DNA of 64,000 nucleotides from Phorcus lineatus (Eukaryota; Mollusca; Gastropoda; Trochida; Trochidae), in the NCBI GenBank assembly GCA_921293015.1, contig OV121087.1, positions 41,650,630 through 41,714,629 on the forward strand. Direction: 5' to 3'. Below, piece after piece: positions 49,178 to 61,649 of this stretch. The notes beneath the pieces were generated by a model. The model was not told where the DNA came from and searched no databases. It saw only the letters and a program-made list of their open reading frames with translations. Both the position numbers and the translations under genes were made by a program. The first letter of the stretch is position 1; every line of letters starts with the position of its first letter.

Positions 49178-49260
49178 TTGCCGAACCCCTGGCGGGATTC
49201 GAAGTCCGATCCTCTTGATCCGAAGACGAAAGCACTAACCACTTCCCTATACCGACCCAA
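49178..49260 (-). mobile_element. SINE family 1, copy 3 (head only)
   Basis: About 83 bp matching the tRNA-like head of the copy at 34243. The minus strand has TTAGTGCTTTCGTC, TTCGAATCCCGCCAGGGG, then TTCGGCAA. The body is missing. A poly-A-like run precedes it on the plus strand. Confidence 0.6.
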
Positions 49261-49325
49261 GGTGGGTTTTTTCAAATTACGTTCATATGTAAATATTTTT
49301 AAACAATGTAAACCAATACACCACG

Positions 49326-49509
49326 TGGTGTGGTTATCAATGGTGGTATCTTGGTCGTTATCATGGGTAACTTACCCATGGTTTGGTTATCAGATAACCA
49401 CCATGGTTTGTTTATCAGTGAACATGGACGACAGCATATGAACAGTTGCCTCGGCCCGATACGGCAAGATCCTCGGCGTCGCCTCGGACCTTGCCGTATC
49501 GTCCCTCGG
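49326..49509. mobile_element. Double fold-back element 3' of the recombinase gene
   Basis: Two hairpins lie side by side. The first is an imperfect palindrome at about 49326-49418 centred on catgggtaa/ttacccatg, with outer ataccacc/ggtggta-like repeats. The second is at 49449-49509, with arms reading cgatacggcaagatcc and ggaccttgccgtatcg, and is GC-rich against an AT-rich background. It ends about 100 bp beyond the stop codon of the recombinase gene. A MITE origin is likely. On the evidence seen, a role in RNA 3'-end formation cannot be claimed. Confidence 0.55.
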
Positions 49510-49609
49510 AAAAAAATTTCCCTTGACGTGATATCCAACACATCTCGAAAGGATAAAATCACACAGGTTTTCAGTTATTTATTTCAAATTTTCACCAAAA
49601 CAAATGGAT

Positions 49610-52600
49610 CTACATAAATTGTACGGTACACTTCACAAAATTGTAACTTCCGCCATCTCTCTTCTCGTGTGTTGACTGGTCAGACTGATCAGTGTCCACG
49701 GTTCTCACTTGTTCATCATAGCGTGGAGATTCACACTTGGGTTGTTTGGAGTTGAGAACATCTGACACAGCCCGCTTCATGTCTTCACTAGACCTTTTGT
49801 AGGATCGAACACCTGTAAAATATATACATATATAATAATAATGGCAACAGAAACATGGCTTAATTTTAGCAAATATTTACGTAAGACTTCTATCTAACTG
49901 AGAAACAATGCAAGTGTAAGTAAAACAAGATCAACCTCTTGTAGGACCTTTCTCGCACGGTTGAACTAGATATGAAAATAATCTTTCGATTAGGTTAAGT
50001 AACAAGACATACTAACCCGAGAGAGACACGTGACCTGTCTGCTCCATAATGAGCTGTTCGTCGATTCCCGCCCTGTATAAGTTTGTGGCTGTGGTTGCTC
50101 TTAGACTGTGATTGGTTCGATGGCCTTTGATACCGGCTTCAGTACAAGCAGTCGGGATAAGTTTCTGGAGGGTATTGTGGCCAACCGGTTGCTTGCTAAA
50201 CCAGATATTGTCGTGGTACTTCTGTAAAGCCGTGAGATAAAAGGCATCATCTCGTCCTGTAACAGTGTAACAAAACGCATCAAAATGACATCAACAGTGG
50301 TAAAAGAGGTAATTTAAAACAGTAGCTTCATTCAGTATTGAAAATTTTAAACATTAAGTGTTATCCATTATTTTTGAAGCAACTGTGATACGCTCAACGC
50401 TAATCAGCCAAACAGGTATGAAGTGGAATTTATAACCGCACTCTTACAAAAAAACGATTTATATATTCACCAAATTATACTTTGAATGAAAAGGGATAAT
50501 GCAACTATATTTCTATAATATTACAAAGATTTTAAAAAAATGTGTAAAAAGGAAAGGCCCAAAATTCGAAATTTAATCTATACATACCAACTTTTGGACA
50601 TAAACCCATGTACATCTTGAAAAGCCTGATGTGACATCTTTCTTTGGAGTTTTCGTAGATTCTAGCCACTTTAGGTTTCACCCTCAGGTGTTTCAAGCCT
50701 CCCTGGTTGCATTTAGAATAATCTTCTCTGTATTCCAAGTAAGATTTACCATCCTCATCCACATGTAGCTGTATTTGACAATTTTTATATCGAAGAGTGC
50801 GATGTTCATTCCCACTTCGCAAAGCAAAATGTTTCCCATTCAGAAACAATAATGTACGGAGCAATACTTTAGGATTGTGATCGCCAAGGAGTTTCTTATT
50901 CCACAGCATCTCCTCCTCTTCTTCTGTAAATGCCTCAGCCTGCCTTGTAACTGTACTCAGTCCCTTTTTTACAAGTCCCTTCATTCGGCCATCTAATACT
51001 TGACGAAAACGTTCAAAATCCTTATCTTTCAGCAAGTCCAGTTTTCTTTTCTTTTCCACCTTCAAGTAACCTTGTATTCCCATAACCAAGCTGAGAACAG
51101 ATTTTGGTGGGTATTCGGCACCACCCACTTTTCGAACCTCGCACACAAACTTGGACAACCAGTAAGCCAATTGAGGGTTTGTCAAGACGTCTAAGCTTCC
51201 AAGAGTTTCCAATCCCCCTGACGTATTGTTACGGGAAATCGCCCATGAGTTGAAAGTGTTAACTGCCTACTTATTTCTTTTCAATGTATTGAGGGGGTGT
51301 GCGGATTTCGCCATTTCTTCAAGGAAAGAATCATCCACAGGGTCCGCATGACGTTGAAGAGAAGCCTGAATTAAAATAAAAACAAACGTAAGTCATTGTT
51401 TACTTATATTTACTCCTCCTCGTAAGCAATAGATAAATAATAAAAACACGAAAAATTTATGAGATGTGTGTTCATAATTACAGTAGGGAGGTCGCGTCAA
51501 ATTCCTATAACAAACCCTTGAGCCAACAGTTTTGAAATTGGTGGCGGATAAAAGTGCTTATCATTACAAAGTCTTTCAATACCTTAATGAGTGTGTACTC
51601 ATTAAGTGAACGTTTTAATCCATCATTTACTTTCGCTCTCACGAACAACTTCAAATGTGTTTCGTCAAAATGGCTGGCTGACCCGCCGTGTTTATTCCGG
51701 AAGTCCTAAATATAGATTGTGCTATGTAAAATTTTAACGTCCTTACGAAACGAAGTATTCCTTTACAGTAATATTGCATTTTATGGAGCTTCAATTAATA
51801 TGCGTCATGCTTTCATCCACTTGTAACTTTCATTATGTTTTGTTTCATACATTGACTTCACAAATAAAACAAATAACTTTTCAGGGTTTATGTGTTTAAT
51901 TCCATTACAATATAACATATTGGAATATATATATAACTAATTTATTTTACAGAAAAAATACGTTTTACACCTTTAATTACAAATAATACTTTTTATCACA
52001 AATATCACATTTAATGACAAGCACATATCTCATTACTGGTAAAACGTTTATCATTAATTGTAACTTTTTCCATTTGTAACAGCCTTTTTAATAGAGTTTA
52101 CACGTACAGATCATCAAACACACCGAGATTTAAGTAATAAATTTGAAGCGAACATAAAATACGCTAGGCAGAATTCACTTGCAAGGGCAAACAATCATCC
52201 ATTCCCTACATGTAAAAACTCCAACAACAATGTCATGTTCATTAATATACATATTTATGTTTTGTATCTGTATAATATATTTTAAAAGTTGAAAATTCCA
52301 AGAACTTTTCACTGAAACGTCACCCAATTATCACGAAACTAGTGTACGTAGTGGCAAACTGGTTTCAACATATCATTGCGCACGAAGAACAATTTCGCCG
52401 GAAAAGAAGTCTTCTGCAGCAGTGTGTACCAAAAGTCTTATATAATTAATATTAGGCACGATTCGGTTGTCATTTATTTTTAAAAATTACCGAACGATCT
52501 TTGGAAACATATTGCTTTGCCTAAAATGTATATACGATAAAGTTTCCTATGAAAGAATCGCTTAGAGTTGGGTGAATGTTTTAACGTTTGTTATTCCAAG

Positions 52601-54939
52601 AATGCGGTTGCCAATTTCATGGTTTGAATAAATACAGAAATTGACAATCCTAAAAAAAAACCTTCAAATCCTCTTAAAAAACACTCTTTACTTATTTGAC
52701 AAAGTTAATCTATATTGTACAGTACACAAGTAAACAGTTTGAAAGATTGAATATGCCAATTGTTAAGAATTGCGCATGCCAATTCAGTATGAAACGGTAA
52801 ATGTGTATGTCATTATAACTACGACACACCTATTGTAACACATTGGAAATTGTTATTTTTGTGTGTAATAACTGGTTATGACGAGAACCCTTAATTAAGA
52901 TGATGGATATTGACAGTGTCAGAACACTTTTTCCGAGAAAGCTTTATCGTAAGAAGATAAGAATTCTTAGCGGAAAGAGAGATGTAGAAAACGAAAATGC
53001 CATAGTAAGAGAGTTTTAATGTTATAAAGACTTCTTGTACGGAAAGATTTCCTCAAGTGGAAAGTAAATATTTTTACAGATACAATACAAATTGCAAATG
53101 GGGTAGTAAAACCTCGTTATTACGAGTTCATGTAACGTACAAAATATTTTGCAAAGATGAAATACTTAATGGCTTAAAAAGTGTTGTAACTAATTTTTAA
53201 TAAGAAAAAAAATTAGGTAATCCCCTTTTTGCAAAGATAAAAGTACAACTGTCAAAATTTTGCCTCGTAATCACGTATTAAAAAAAATTATAATTATGAT
53301 GGGTCTTCATTATGATTTTATTTATCTCTTAATTAGGACCTTTTCAAAAGAAAGATACAAATAACATATGAGGTATTTTATTGACATTTTAAAGACAATC
53401 TTCTCCTGATTACGAGTTATTAAGATACAAAACTAATTTCCAATGTGTTTTCATTGATATTTCGTAAATAACAATCATTGACACATCTGAAGAGAAGAAG
53501 AAGATGTCAATGACGGAAAAGAACTTAAAAACGATATCTTACAAATAAATACACATTTGCAACGTATAAAGTTTACACACATGTAAGTATAAGATAATAA
53601 TTAAATATGGTTTACAAAGTACATTTTTCCGGATTGTAAAATTCCTTTCCGTCGTTTGCGTTACATTTTATAATGACCGGAAATGGCTGTATGTAGAAAA
53701 AAAACGTAAGCAATTGTTTTACTGGCCTCAAGCAAGATTTTTAGATGAAACAAAATACGTAAAATATTGACATAAATCTATGTACAGGTTTTTAAGAATG
53801 CTTGTGGACAGTAAAGTGTGATATAAGCAAAATATGTGGATATGGTAATCTAATTGACAACACATGAAAAGTTGACCAATGAAATCGCTAGCATTCAATA
53901 TTCCCGTAAATATGTGAAGAAGAGTAATTCGACTTAATCATATTTCTTGGCTTGAAGCTGTCGGAAGATCTTCCCACAAAAATATTAAAATATCCGAAGA
54001 GAAAAAATGATTTTTTCAAGCGAACTTTTATAGTCGAATGCATGTCAATTTCTCGCGACTTGCACGTGAAGGCACGTGAGATTACGAAAATTGTCACAAC
54101 TTTGCTGTGACGTCACAGCCGCAGTCGAATCATTTTGTATAGGATCGAAGAGAGAGGTAGGTTGCTCGACGCGACCTCCCTAATTACAGTCCACTCAAGT
54201 TTTACTACTATTTGAAAACCCTTCTTAGTTTTCAATATCCAATGTAAGACAGCTCCATACTAAATAACATACTCTTACTCCATAGCCTAAGCCGACATGT
54301 TTTCCGACGGTTCAAAAGTTGGTTGCGGGGTAAGATTTAAAATTTTCTGACGGTGTTGGTGGGGGTACTTTTATTTAAAGATGTATTAAGTATGTTTCAT
54401 AAAATCGAATTACATTCAACTCATTAGCACGCTCCACACGCAATACATAGTCCGGTTTTCGATCAATAACATGCCTTTAAAGCTTTGTATCGTCAATATT
54501 CGAAATTTCAAGACAATTTTCATTCAGACTGCACAAACACAAAATAATAACTCTCGCTTGGTATAAGTAACTAATATTTTAAAACTTTACCATTTTAAAA
54601 ATCAACCTTGATAAGATAAGTGAACCAAAAACGAATTGGTTGGGAGCAATATTTGCAAGGGTTAATTCTAACAAGATGAGTACTTTTTTGAAAATCACGA
54701 TATATATGTTCTCTTTAGTATTTCAGAAAGTTAAACTGGAGCATTAACTGTTATTGACATACAGTACATACCTGGGCTAGTATTGGTGATTGAACGTCCA
54801 TGTTTTCCTTAACATAGCACATTTGGGACGGCTCGATCCTGTCGTCGTCGTCATCGCATGTCCTGTCAAGGTTTTCCTTAATATTTGATTCAATATTTTG
54901 AGATGCCGAGAATAAGATACCATCGTCGTCACTATCCAT
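49610..54939 (-). pseudogene. Crypton-type tyrosine recombinase (DUF3504) gene with one in-frame stop
   Basis: Four exons on the minus strand: 54939-54772, 51365-50588, 50256-50017 and 49812-49610 (TAG stop). They sum to 1,389 bp, 463 codons, with all phases in agreement. The N-terminus is acidic (MDSDDDGILFSAS, CDDDDDRIEPS). Exon 2 holds the SAM-like/DUF3504 core (AYWLSKFVCEVRKVGG, EYPPKSVLSLVMGI) and the first catalytic arginine (HFALRSGNEHR). Exon 3 holds NHSLRATTAT and TGHVS. Exon 4 starts GVRSYKRSS, with the tyrosine nucleophile. This R..HxxR..GH..Y set is that of Crypton transposases and of host genes derived from them (ZMYM, QRICH1, KIAA1958). The one defect is a TAG at 51269-51267 (codon 89), between LKRNK and AVNTFNSWA. 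Everything else looks intact, so this may be a very recent loss, a sequencing or allelic difference, or an unused 5' part. A poly(A) signal (AATAAA) lies at 49583-49578. Confidence 0.75.
51484..54182. mobile_element. 2.7-kb non-coding DNA element with terminal inverted repeats
   Basis: It fills most of intron 1 of the recombinase gene. Its 15-bp ends are perfect inverted repeats: TAGGGAGGTCGCGTC at 51484-51498 and its reverse complement at 54168-54182. It is flanked by the 7-bp direct repeat attacag (51477-51483 and 54183-54189). No open frame with a recognisable domain lies inside. The interior is very AT-rich and has scattered near-palindromic motifs (ctcgttattacgag at 53113, ctcgtaatcacg at 53264, gattacgag at 53408) and a repeated gcaaagat phrase. 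It is a large non-autonomous DNA transposon; I cannot name its superfamily. A hAT-like (8-bp) assignment is only possible if one end base is counted differently. Confidence 0.75.
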
Positions 54940-55185
54940 CTTTGTGACAAGCAGTATTGTTGGGTGTAGACACAACACGATTCGCGCACTGTACTGACAC
55001 AGTTTCTATAAGATGGCGGTAGACGTGCATGCGGTGTCACACTGCACGCACGGACATTTCGTGCAGGCAGAAAATGTTGAGTTTGCGCGATCGAGTTTTT
55101 CTTTCAAACACATGTTTATGGATGTCAACTCCTAACAGTGTCAATCAATGTGAACTCCTCACACTACCAACCGTCTGGTGTATAT

Positions 55186-55282
55186 GAAATAATGACCAAG
55201 CCCTCGTGAACAGCTGCGATAACCACCTCGCTATCGCTTGGTGGTTATTGCAGCTATTCACTCAGGCAGAGGTCATTATTTC
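55186..55282. mobile_element. Fold-back (MITE-like) element upstream of the recombinase gene
   Basis: A 97-bp imperfect palindrome. The left arm gaaataatgacc...gcgataaccacc pairs with the right arm ggtggttattgc...ggtcattatttc over about 42 bp, with a loop of about 12 bp. It lies about 250 bp upstream of the recombinase start codon. The ataaccacc phrase also occurs in the fold-back element at 49326, so the two may be related. Confidence 0.65.
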
Positions 55283-56256
55283 AACCATAATCTTCCATGT
55301 AATTTTGAAGGTATGTACACATCTAGAATTTCTGATGGATATAGATTCGGCATATACTGTTTATGCTACTGTAATTATCAAAATCTGTAGTCATTTGAAG
55401 CACCCATGTTCTCCGCCTCTCGTACTCAACCATCAGCGACTACTTCTTGTTCAGAAACATGAAATCAGCCCTATGTGGAATGCACACCTGGGATGACGTA
55501 GACGTCAAGGCTGAAGACTTCTGTAAAAGTTGCGTCAAAAGCCTTAAATAGAAGCGGATTAGTGTATGGAGATGAAGGATTATTTATATTGAAAAATAAT
55601 ATTTAACAAAATTGTTGTGCGAATTTGTTTTATATTAAAGTTGCAAAACTTATTTAACACCACTCCGTTCGTATGTTTGAATCAGACAAAACCTTCTAGC
55701 ATTAGGCATTTGATATCGATGACTGTCTTCATTTCATACTAATAAAACAACATGTTTTGTAGATAAAGTAGTAATTCTTCTTTTGATTACATTTTGAGAA
55801 GTCAAACAGGAACAAAACTTTAAGACAGTCTCTTTATTTATAGAGGGCGACGTTTTGTTACAGTTTCTTCTAGCAAAAACAGAGGGAGGGGTATACATGT
55901 ACTTGTATCTTGTTTTTAAGATCAACCCATTGTATATTTACTTTCAACAATAACGCCTTCTCTGTATCAGATACTGAATCCAATAGATTTTTCGTCAAAC
56001 TAGGTTACCAAGTCTTTTGGATATCACGATTGTATGTCTTGTTTGTGTAGTACGGGTACCAAATATATGTAGCGAAAACGCTCGGATATAGACAAGTTTC
56101 ATCAACAGATAAATGTCACTGCAAATTTACTGAAAAAAATGAGTAGTGATTACTCTTATTATTTGTTTGTAATAAGTAATCAATAATGTCATTATATTGA
56201 CCTTTTGTTTCATTTCTAATTCAAATTGATTTTTTCAAGGACTTAAGACATTAGGT
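55283..56256. other. Intergenic, no gene seen
   Basis: No domain-bearing frame, RNA gene or repeat recognised. Confidence 0.35.
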
Positions 56257-56366
56257 AATGCTTATGTGCATGTATATATTGTAAAGCTTTTGTAATGCTT
56301 ATGTATATTGTTATGCTTATGTTATGCTTTATGTAATGCTTATTTTTATACATAATGCTTATGTAA
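56257..56366. repeat. Degenerate minisatellite, TAATGCTTATGT-like unit
   Basis: The phrase (t)aatgcttatgt recurs five to six times within about 110 bp, with irregular spacing (for example at 56257, 56294, 56333 and 56360). It is a low-complexity tandem repeat with no coding sense. Confidence 0.6.
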
Positions 56367-58931
56367 ACATTGCTTTATTTCGATCTGAATGAAAAATTGA
56401 AAATGTATATACAATGAGTTGAGTTGAACAAGGTTACAATTGTTTTTCCGATACTTTCACGATTCTGTTACAAGGACGTCACCAAGGACACTGCTTCAAG
56501 AAAATTGCGAAATTTTAAGACGGTGAAAGAAAACCTACCTTGAATTAGGACCTTAACCCTTATATATTACCCTCAAGGCTGGAAAAAGGACGTCTTTCTA
56601 GACCCACCGATTAGACTTTATCTAAATGGCTTTTCAACTTCTTTGGTAGAAAGACTGATATATCACAGGGTTGAAATGCATCTCGCTGGAAATGAGGGTT
56701 GCATAATTCATTTGCTTATTGATTGTGATCAGAAACATATTTTACACTAGTTCATAACCTGAAGGACACCTTTGCCCTTTTATAACAGGGAAATTATATA
56801 GCCCTAAAACTCGAGATATACAATGTTCAACTTTTCTCCACATGAACGTTATTCGGGTTCAACAAAATAAATTATATACAATTATATGAACTCTAAATGA
56901 CATGAACAATATATTATTGACCATGTATACAAGTTGTTATATTATGCATTATGATTTTTGCTTGATGATAACATAGAAACCGTATACCAAGATATATGTA
57001 GACAATTTATGTATCTATTTCTAAAGACTTGTTACGTTTTGATATTAAATATGAAGGTTTAGGGTAAAAAAAATTTCTTCACTGTGATGGCCTTCGTGTT
57101 TTCAAAATGCAATGTTTCAAGTGTACGTTTTCCTTATGTAACTTCGCAGTCACTTTTATCTTTAAATAACGTGAAATTTAAATTAAGACACATAAATTAT
57201 TAAGCAACCACTAATTCAAAATCGTTTATCGTACCTCATGTAAGAATGCCGATCACTGATTGGTCCACGTGACCCTAAACAAATATCCATATACACCGTC
57301 ACCAAGGGATAATAAATCCCTTATACTCCGCTACATGAGTATAGCGTGCTTCCAAGTCAGTCAGTCAAAGTCACGTGATCAGGTCATAGGTGTTGTTCAT
57401 TTCTGTTTGTCTTTTTAATAATACATCAAGACATTCGGTTAGATAAATTCGTAATCGCGTTCCGCTCGTTTCAGAAAACCTTTCGCGGGAATAATATATC
57501 CGTATGTCACCCGTGACGGAATGTTATAACTTTTAATATATTGAAATCTGAGGCTTTAGTAAAATTATTTGATGACCATCCCTGCTTCTTGTTAAGCAAT
57601 ATCAAACTTAACATGGGAAAAGTCAAACTTGAAACGTGGATGAGAGTGACAGAACGAGAATAACAGATAGAAAGACACAATCCGAGAGACAGAAAGACAA
57701 CAGTTCCTGAGGTCATACTTCAGTCAGTAATCATCACTACTGAACCAACTGAACTCTTTGTAATGGGCCTATCAGACAAAGAGCGTGACCTTGCATATTG
57801 ATACGACATTGCATTCCTTCAAGGAACTAATAAGTGCATTAGTTTGCTTTACAATCCCACTGACTATTGTATGGCATAGTAATTGCCATCTAAGATGAGA
57901 CTCGAGCAATTTCGATAAAGCTTCTCAGCTCTTATGGTGAGAAGAATCGATTTAATCATCAAATGCAGGAATGTTCGCAAATATTTACTTCAATGTTAAA
58001 GTTAAGTTAGTACTCGATGAATTGATATAGTATAATATATGAAAAGCTTTAGGTCTTAATTTCAAATACCATCAATGTCTGGCTTTTACCGAAATTTAAG
58101 CGGCATACCACTGCGGTCTGTTTAAAAGAGATAGTCATTTGTCAAAAAGTTGAAGGACATCAATGACAACAGATGTCTTTGCACAGTTGCTGTGATCTAT
58201 TTGTTCGACATCATGGCGTCGTGGTAATTAAAAACTCAAATCATTTTATTTTGATCAATAGCAACCACCTCTAAGTATCAAAGGTAATTGTTTTCAATTC
58301 ACGATGTAGAAACATTACCTTTTGTGTTTGCGGACTTCGGTGCTTCAATTGTGCATGATTAATCTTATATGTTTAGGATATTTATCCTAAGTGTGAATCA
58401 TACTTCAACATTACATTAATGTGTTCTGCTCGAGGTAATGTGCTGTATGTTGATATGTGTACACAATACAAACGTAATTAGTAAAAAGTGTAATTTAACA
58501 TTGAAGGCTTAAAACTAATCTTCATTGTGTCTTTTTTCACCTCATTCAAAGAAAACATACAAACATCCTCTGGGGTATTTCAACAAGGAATGCGTCATCA
58601 TATTTTGTCTTTAATTCTATCGTTATTTATGCTTTCCTGTAACAAAAGTAGATTGAAATATTGTGTAAAAGAAGCAATCATTTATACATATTCTATATTA
58701 TCCAAATACATCTTTCAAAATTATATCCAAATTAAAGACATCACTAGATTATTTGGAGTTATGCTTTACTTTAATAGCTTTTCATGAATATCCTTGAACC
58801 TCATGTCTTTGGTGATCATTATCGGAAGCAAGATAATTAAGCCTGAAGTTATATAGTATAATTTATGACTACAAATCTTATCTTATTTAACAAAGGTTAA
58901 TATTATAACAAAGGTTGCCCTCAATTGTCAC
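56367..58931. other. Intergenic, no gene seen
   Basis: AT-rich. The open frames at 57507 and 58527 show no known motif. No gene, RNA or clear repeat is supported. Confidence 0.35.
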
Positions 58932-59247
58932 CCTGCTACATCAACGTAATTGAGAATTCCTACATAACCCTGATATCTATCCAGTGAAATGCTTCGTATT
59001 CCTCTATTATCGCCAGCCTATTAAATTACTCAAATCCAAGCAATGGCGCCAATATATGGATGAAACATCCGCTGAGTTCAAGTTAATTGCTTCAATCCCA
59101 CTGCACAACGAATTTTCAATGGCTGAAAAATAACTTGCTCAATATGGCTATTATCAACCAGCTGTAAGCGATACAAGGCATTGGTCCCAAAATATCCAAC
59201 GGTAATGAAGTTGCCCTGCAGATTCAGATACGTTGATGTAGCAGGAT
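58932..59247. mobile_element. MITE-like element, family M1, copy 2
   Basis: About 315 bp, the same length as the copy at 27303. The terminal inverted repeats CCTGCTACATCAACGTA (58932-58948) and TACGTTGATGTAGCAGG (59229-59245) match the outer end of that copy (CCTGCTAGATCAGCGTA). The interior is more diverged and the inner arms no longer pair well, so this copy is older. It has no coding content. Confidence 0.72.
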
Positions 59248-60671
59248 GTTTTATGGTAATTTCTGGTGTAGTTTTTTTAGAGCTTTAAAATACTTTTGTA
59301 CTCTGATTCAAACCACTCCGTCATATCACTATTTTTTTATTTTATATAAAGAATTTATGACTTAGCTAGAGTGGCTGAAGCAAAGTTGAGTTTTCTTCAA
59401 TTTTCAAAATTTTAAAAGCAGGGAAACCATTCCTCCAAAAATAATCATCAATTTTTAAGGTAATTATCAAAATAATTATTACAAAAACCACTGGCAGCCA
59501 ACTTTGCGTGATCCTTTCAACCATTTTATGAACGGAATAGCAACCGAAAACATATCAATGAGTTCAATAAAAGAATTAATAACACAGGAAATGAAAAGAA
59601 TTAATGTATTAGTATAGAGTTACAATTTCTTAACTTTAAATAAAAATAATATTCTCATTTACCTTTAATAATGATTAAATGGTTAAGTGTTTCACCCACA
59701 TTGCCTTCCTAAGAATGTACAAAATAAATATTGCATAGACGACAAGAAATATGTTCCTTTTAAATAACGATGCCAATGTCCTCTCAGACAGTAAGTTATG
59801 ATTTCTGAAACAAGAAAAATCAATTTACACATCTCAGGGGACCAATATGTTGTGATTGATGCAGAAACTGACTTCTCTCGATGAAAGGAAATGTCATTTG
59901 GAGATCACCTAAAATACGTAAGGCGTCATTGTTGTCATAAACTTGACATAATGTTAGACTTCGAGGTTTATGTGACTTTGAGATTAAAGCGCTAAAAATA
60001 ATATTTCGTACATAACTTTTTAAAGTTCCCCTTTCTAAATAATTATCGATAAGGGATTGCCAGCTTCAATATTTATAGCTTCCGAGAATGACTTCCATTT
60101 GGTTTTATTTACACAAGAATAGAATTGCAAAAATTAAGGATCGTTGGCAATAATTATGTTATTTGAATGATGATAAACGGGAGGGTTTATCACAAGTCCT
60201 GAGATTCATACGATTTCGTAAAACCAACAAATCTGGCTTCACATCACATTGTGGTTACACATGGTTATATGTAAGCTCTCAAACAATAATTTTGAACTGA
60301 TTGTGAGCACTCTAACATGGTAAAATTATTTGATACGGCCTTGCGTTAGCCCAACGAAGAAATACGGTTTCAGCACAAAATGCAAAAGAGTGGGACTTTC
60401 TTATTTTGCTTTGGTACGTTGATAACGTTTCATTAAAAATCTCTACTTATAATTTTCAGTTGTCACAAGTTAATGTAATTCAAATGGCAATTTGTTTACT
60501 TACTCATCACAAATAATTTGTTCGAGCTTCCATAAGCGGCACAATATTGCAACATAAACTACCTTGCAAAACTTCAGTCAATGAAAACACCGAATGCATG
60601 AATAACATATTTGTTTTCACAAGCTTCTATGCAATGATGCAGTAAATAAGACGAATGTGTTTTGTAAAGAA
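59248..60671. other. Intergenic, no gene seen
   Basis: AT-rich. No exon, RNA gene or repeat recognised on either strand. Confidence 0.35.
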
Positions 60672-60900
60672 GGCGAGATGAAGTGATTTGGGTTATAATG
60701 CCGTTTTCAAGAGTATTTCACTTATATCGCGGCTGCCAGTACAAGTGCAGAGAGAAAGCACGCAAAACCATTGTGGCTATGTATTGCCGTGAAACCTGGG
60801 AGCATCGCCTGGAACCAGCGAACGATGGGTAGTAATGCGCTGAAATCAATGTTGCATTGCACCCAAACATCTCTACTGCAGACAAAAGTGCCGACCGACT
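60672..60900 (-). mobile_element. SINE family 1, copy 4 (head missing)
   Basis: Matches the body and 3' part of the copy at 34243: cttatatcgcggctg, tggctatgtattgccgtgaa and gaaccagcgaacgatgggta. It stops at tctctactgcagacaaa, before the tRNA-like head, and so is 5'-truncated, as is common for LINE-mobilised copies. Confidence 0.75.
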
Positions 60901-60966
60901 CAAATTTGGTCTTGTTTCTATCCGTCAACTACCCGTCCGGCTTGTTTGCCCCTACCAGGAACATTT

Positions 60967-61045
60967 AAGCTCCGGCTGTAATAGCTTATGGGGTCTTTGA
61001 AGTACTCAAACAACCATCCACGATAGAGTATTGAGTCAGGTGAAG
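60967..61045 (+). repeat. Second copy of the (CGGA)n-core repeat, 5' end only
   Basis: ggctgtaatagcttatgggg through gagtattgagtcaggtga matches the first 80 bp of the repeat at 10985. The tetranucleotide core is not present here. Confidence 0.5.
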
Positions 61046-61649
61046 TTTGAACGATCATCCAGTTGCTGATTACGCAACGTACACTTGTTCAGAGTTAACA
61101 CTTTGTATCCTAAAGTCTTGCTATTTGTGTTTGATAAGGACAGTCGCTCTGCTTATCGTAAGATCTGTGGTTAAATTTAGTACAAGCATGTACTTACTTA
61201 AGATTATTTCTATCTGAACATAAAATTTTCAATAAAATATTATCAGGCCAGGTGAAATCATCTAAGCCGAAAAAAACCCAAATTACTTGAAAGCACCACA
61301 AGTATGTAAGATGACTATAGTTTCAAATGTCACTACAAAGCTTCCCTTTGAAACATTGTTGCTACGTAGAGACTTCACTAGAGAACACACATAAAATCAA
61401 CCATAAATGTTGTCATTAATACTTTTCATAAAAAGCTTACGACGCAGTTGTTGAAATCTACAACGCAGTAATATCAAACATTGTGACATTTAATAGATCT
61501 CTAAAAAGTTGACAGAGCTAGGTTGTCATGATTGTGTAAGTTATAAAACTGAAAATGGAAGAAAAAGTCTGAAACATAACTAACCTTATTCACAAATTTG
61601 AAATTCATCTTGTTCATGTTGAATTTTTTTTAATTTATTTTTTTTTTAA

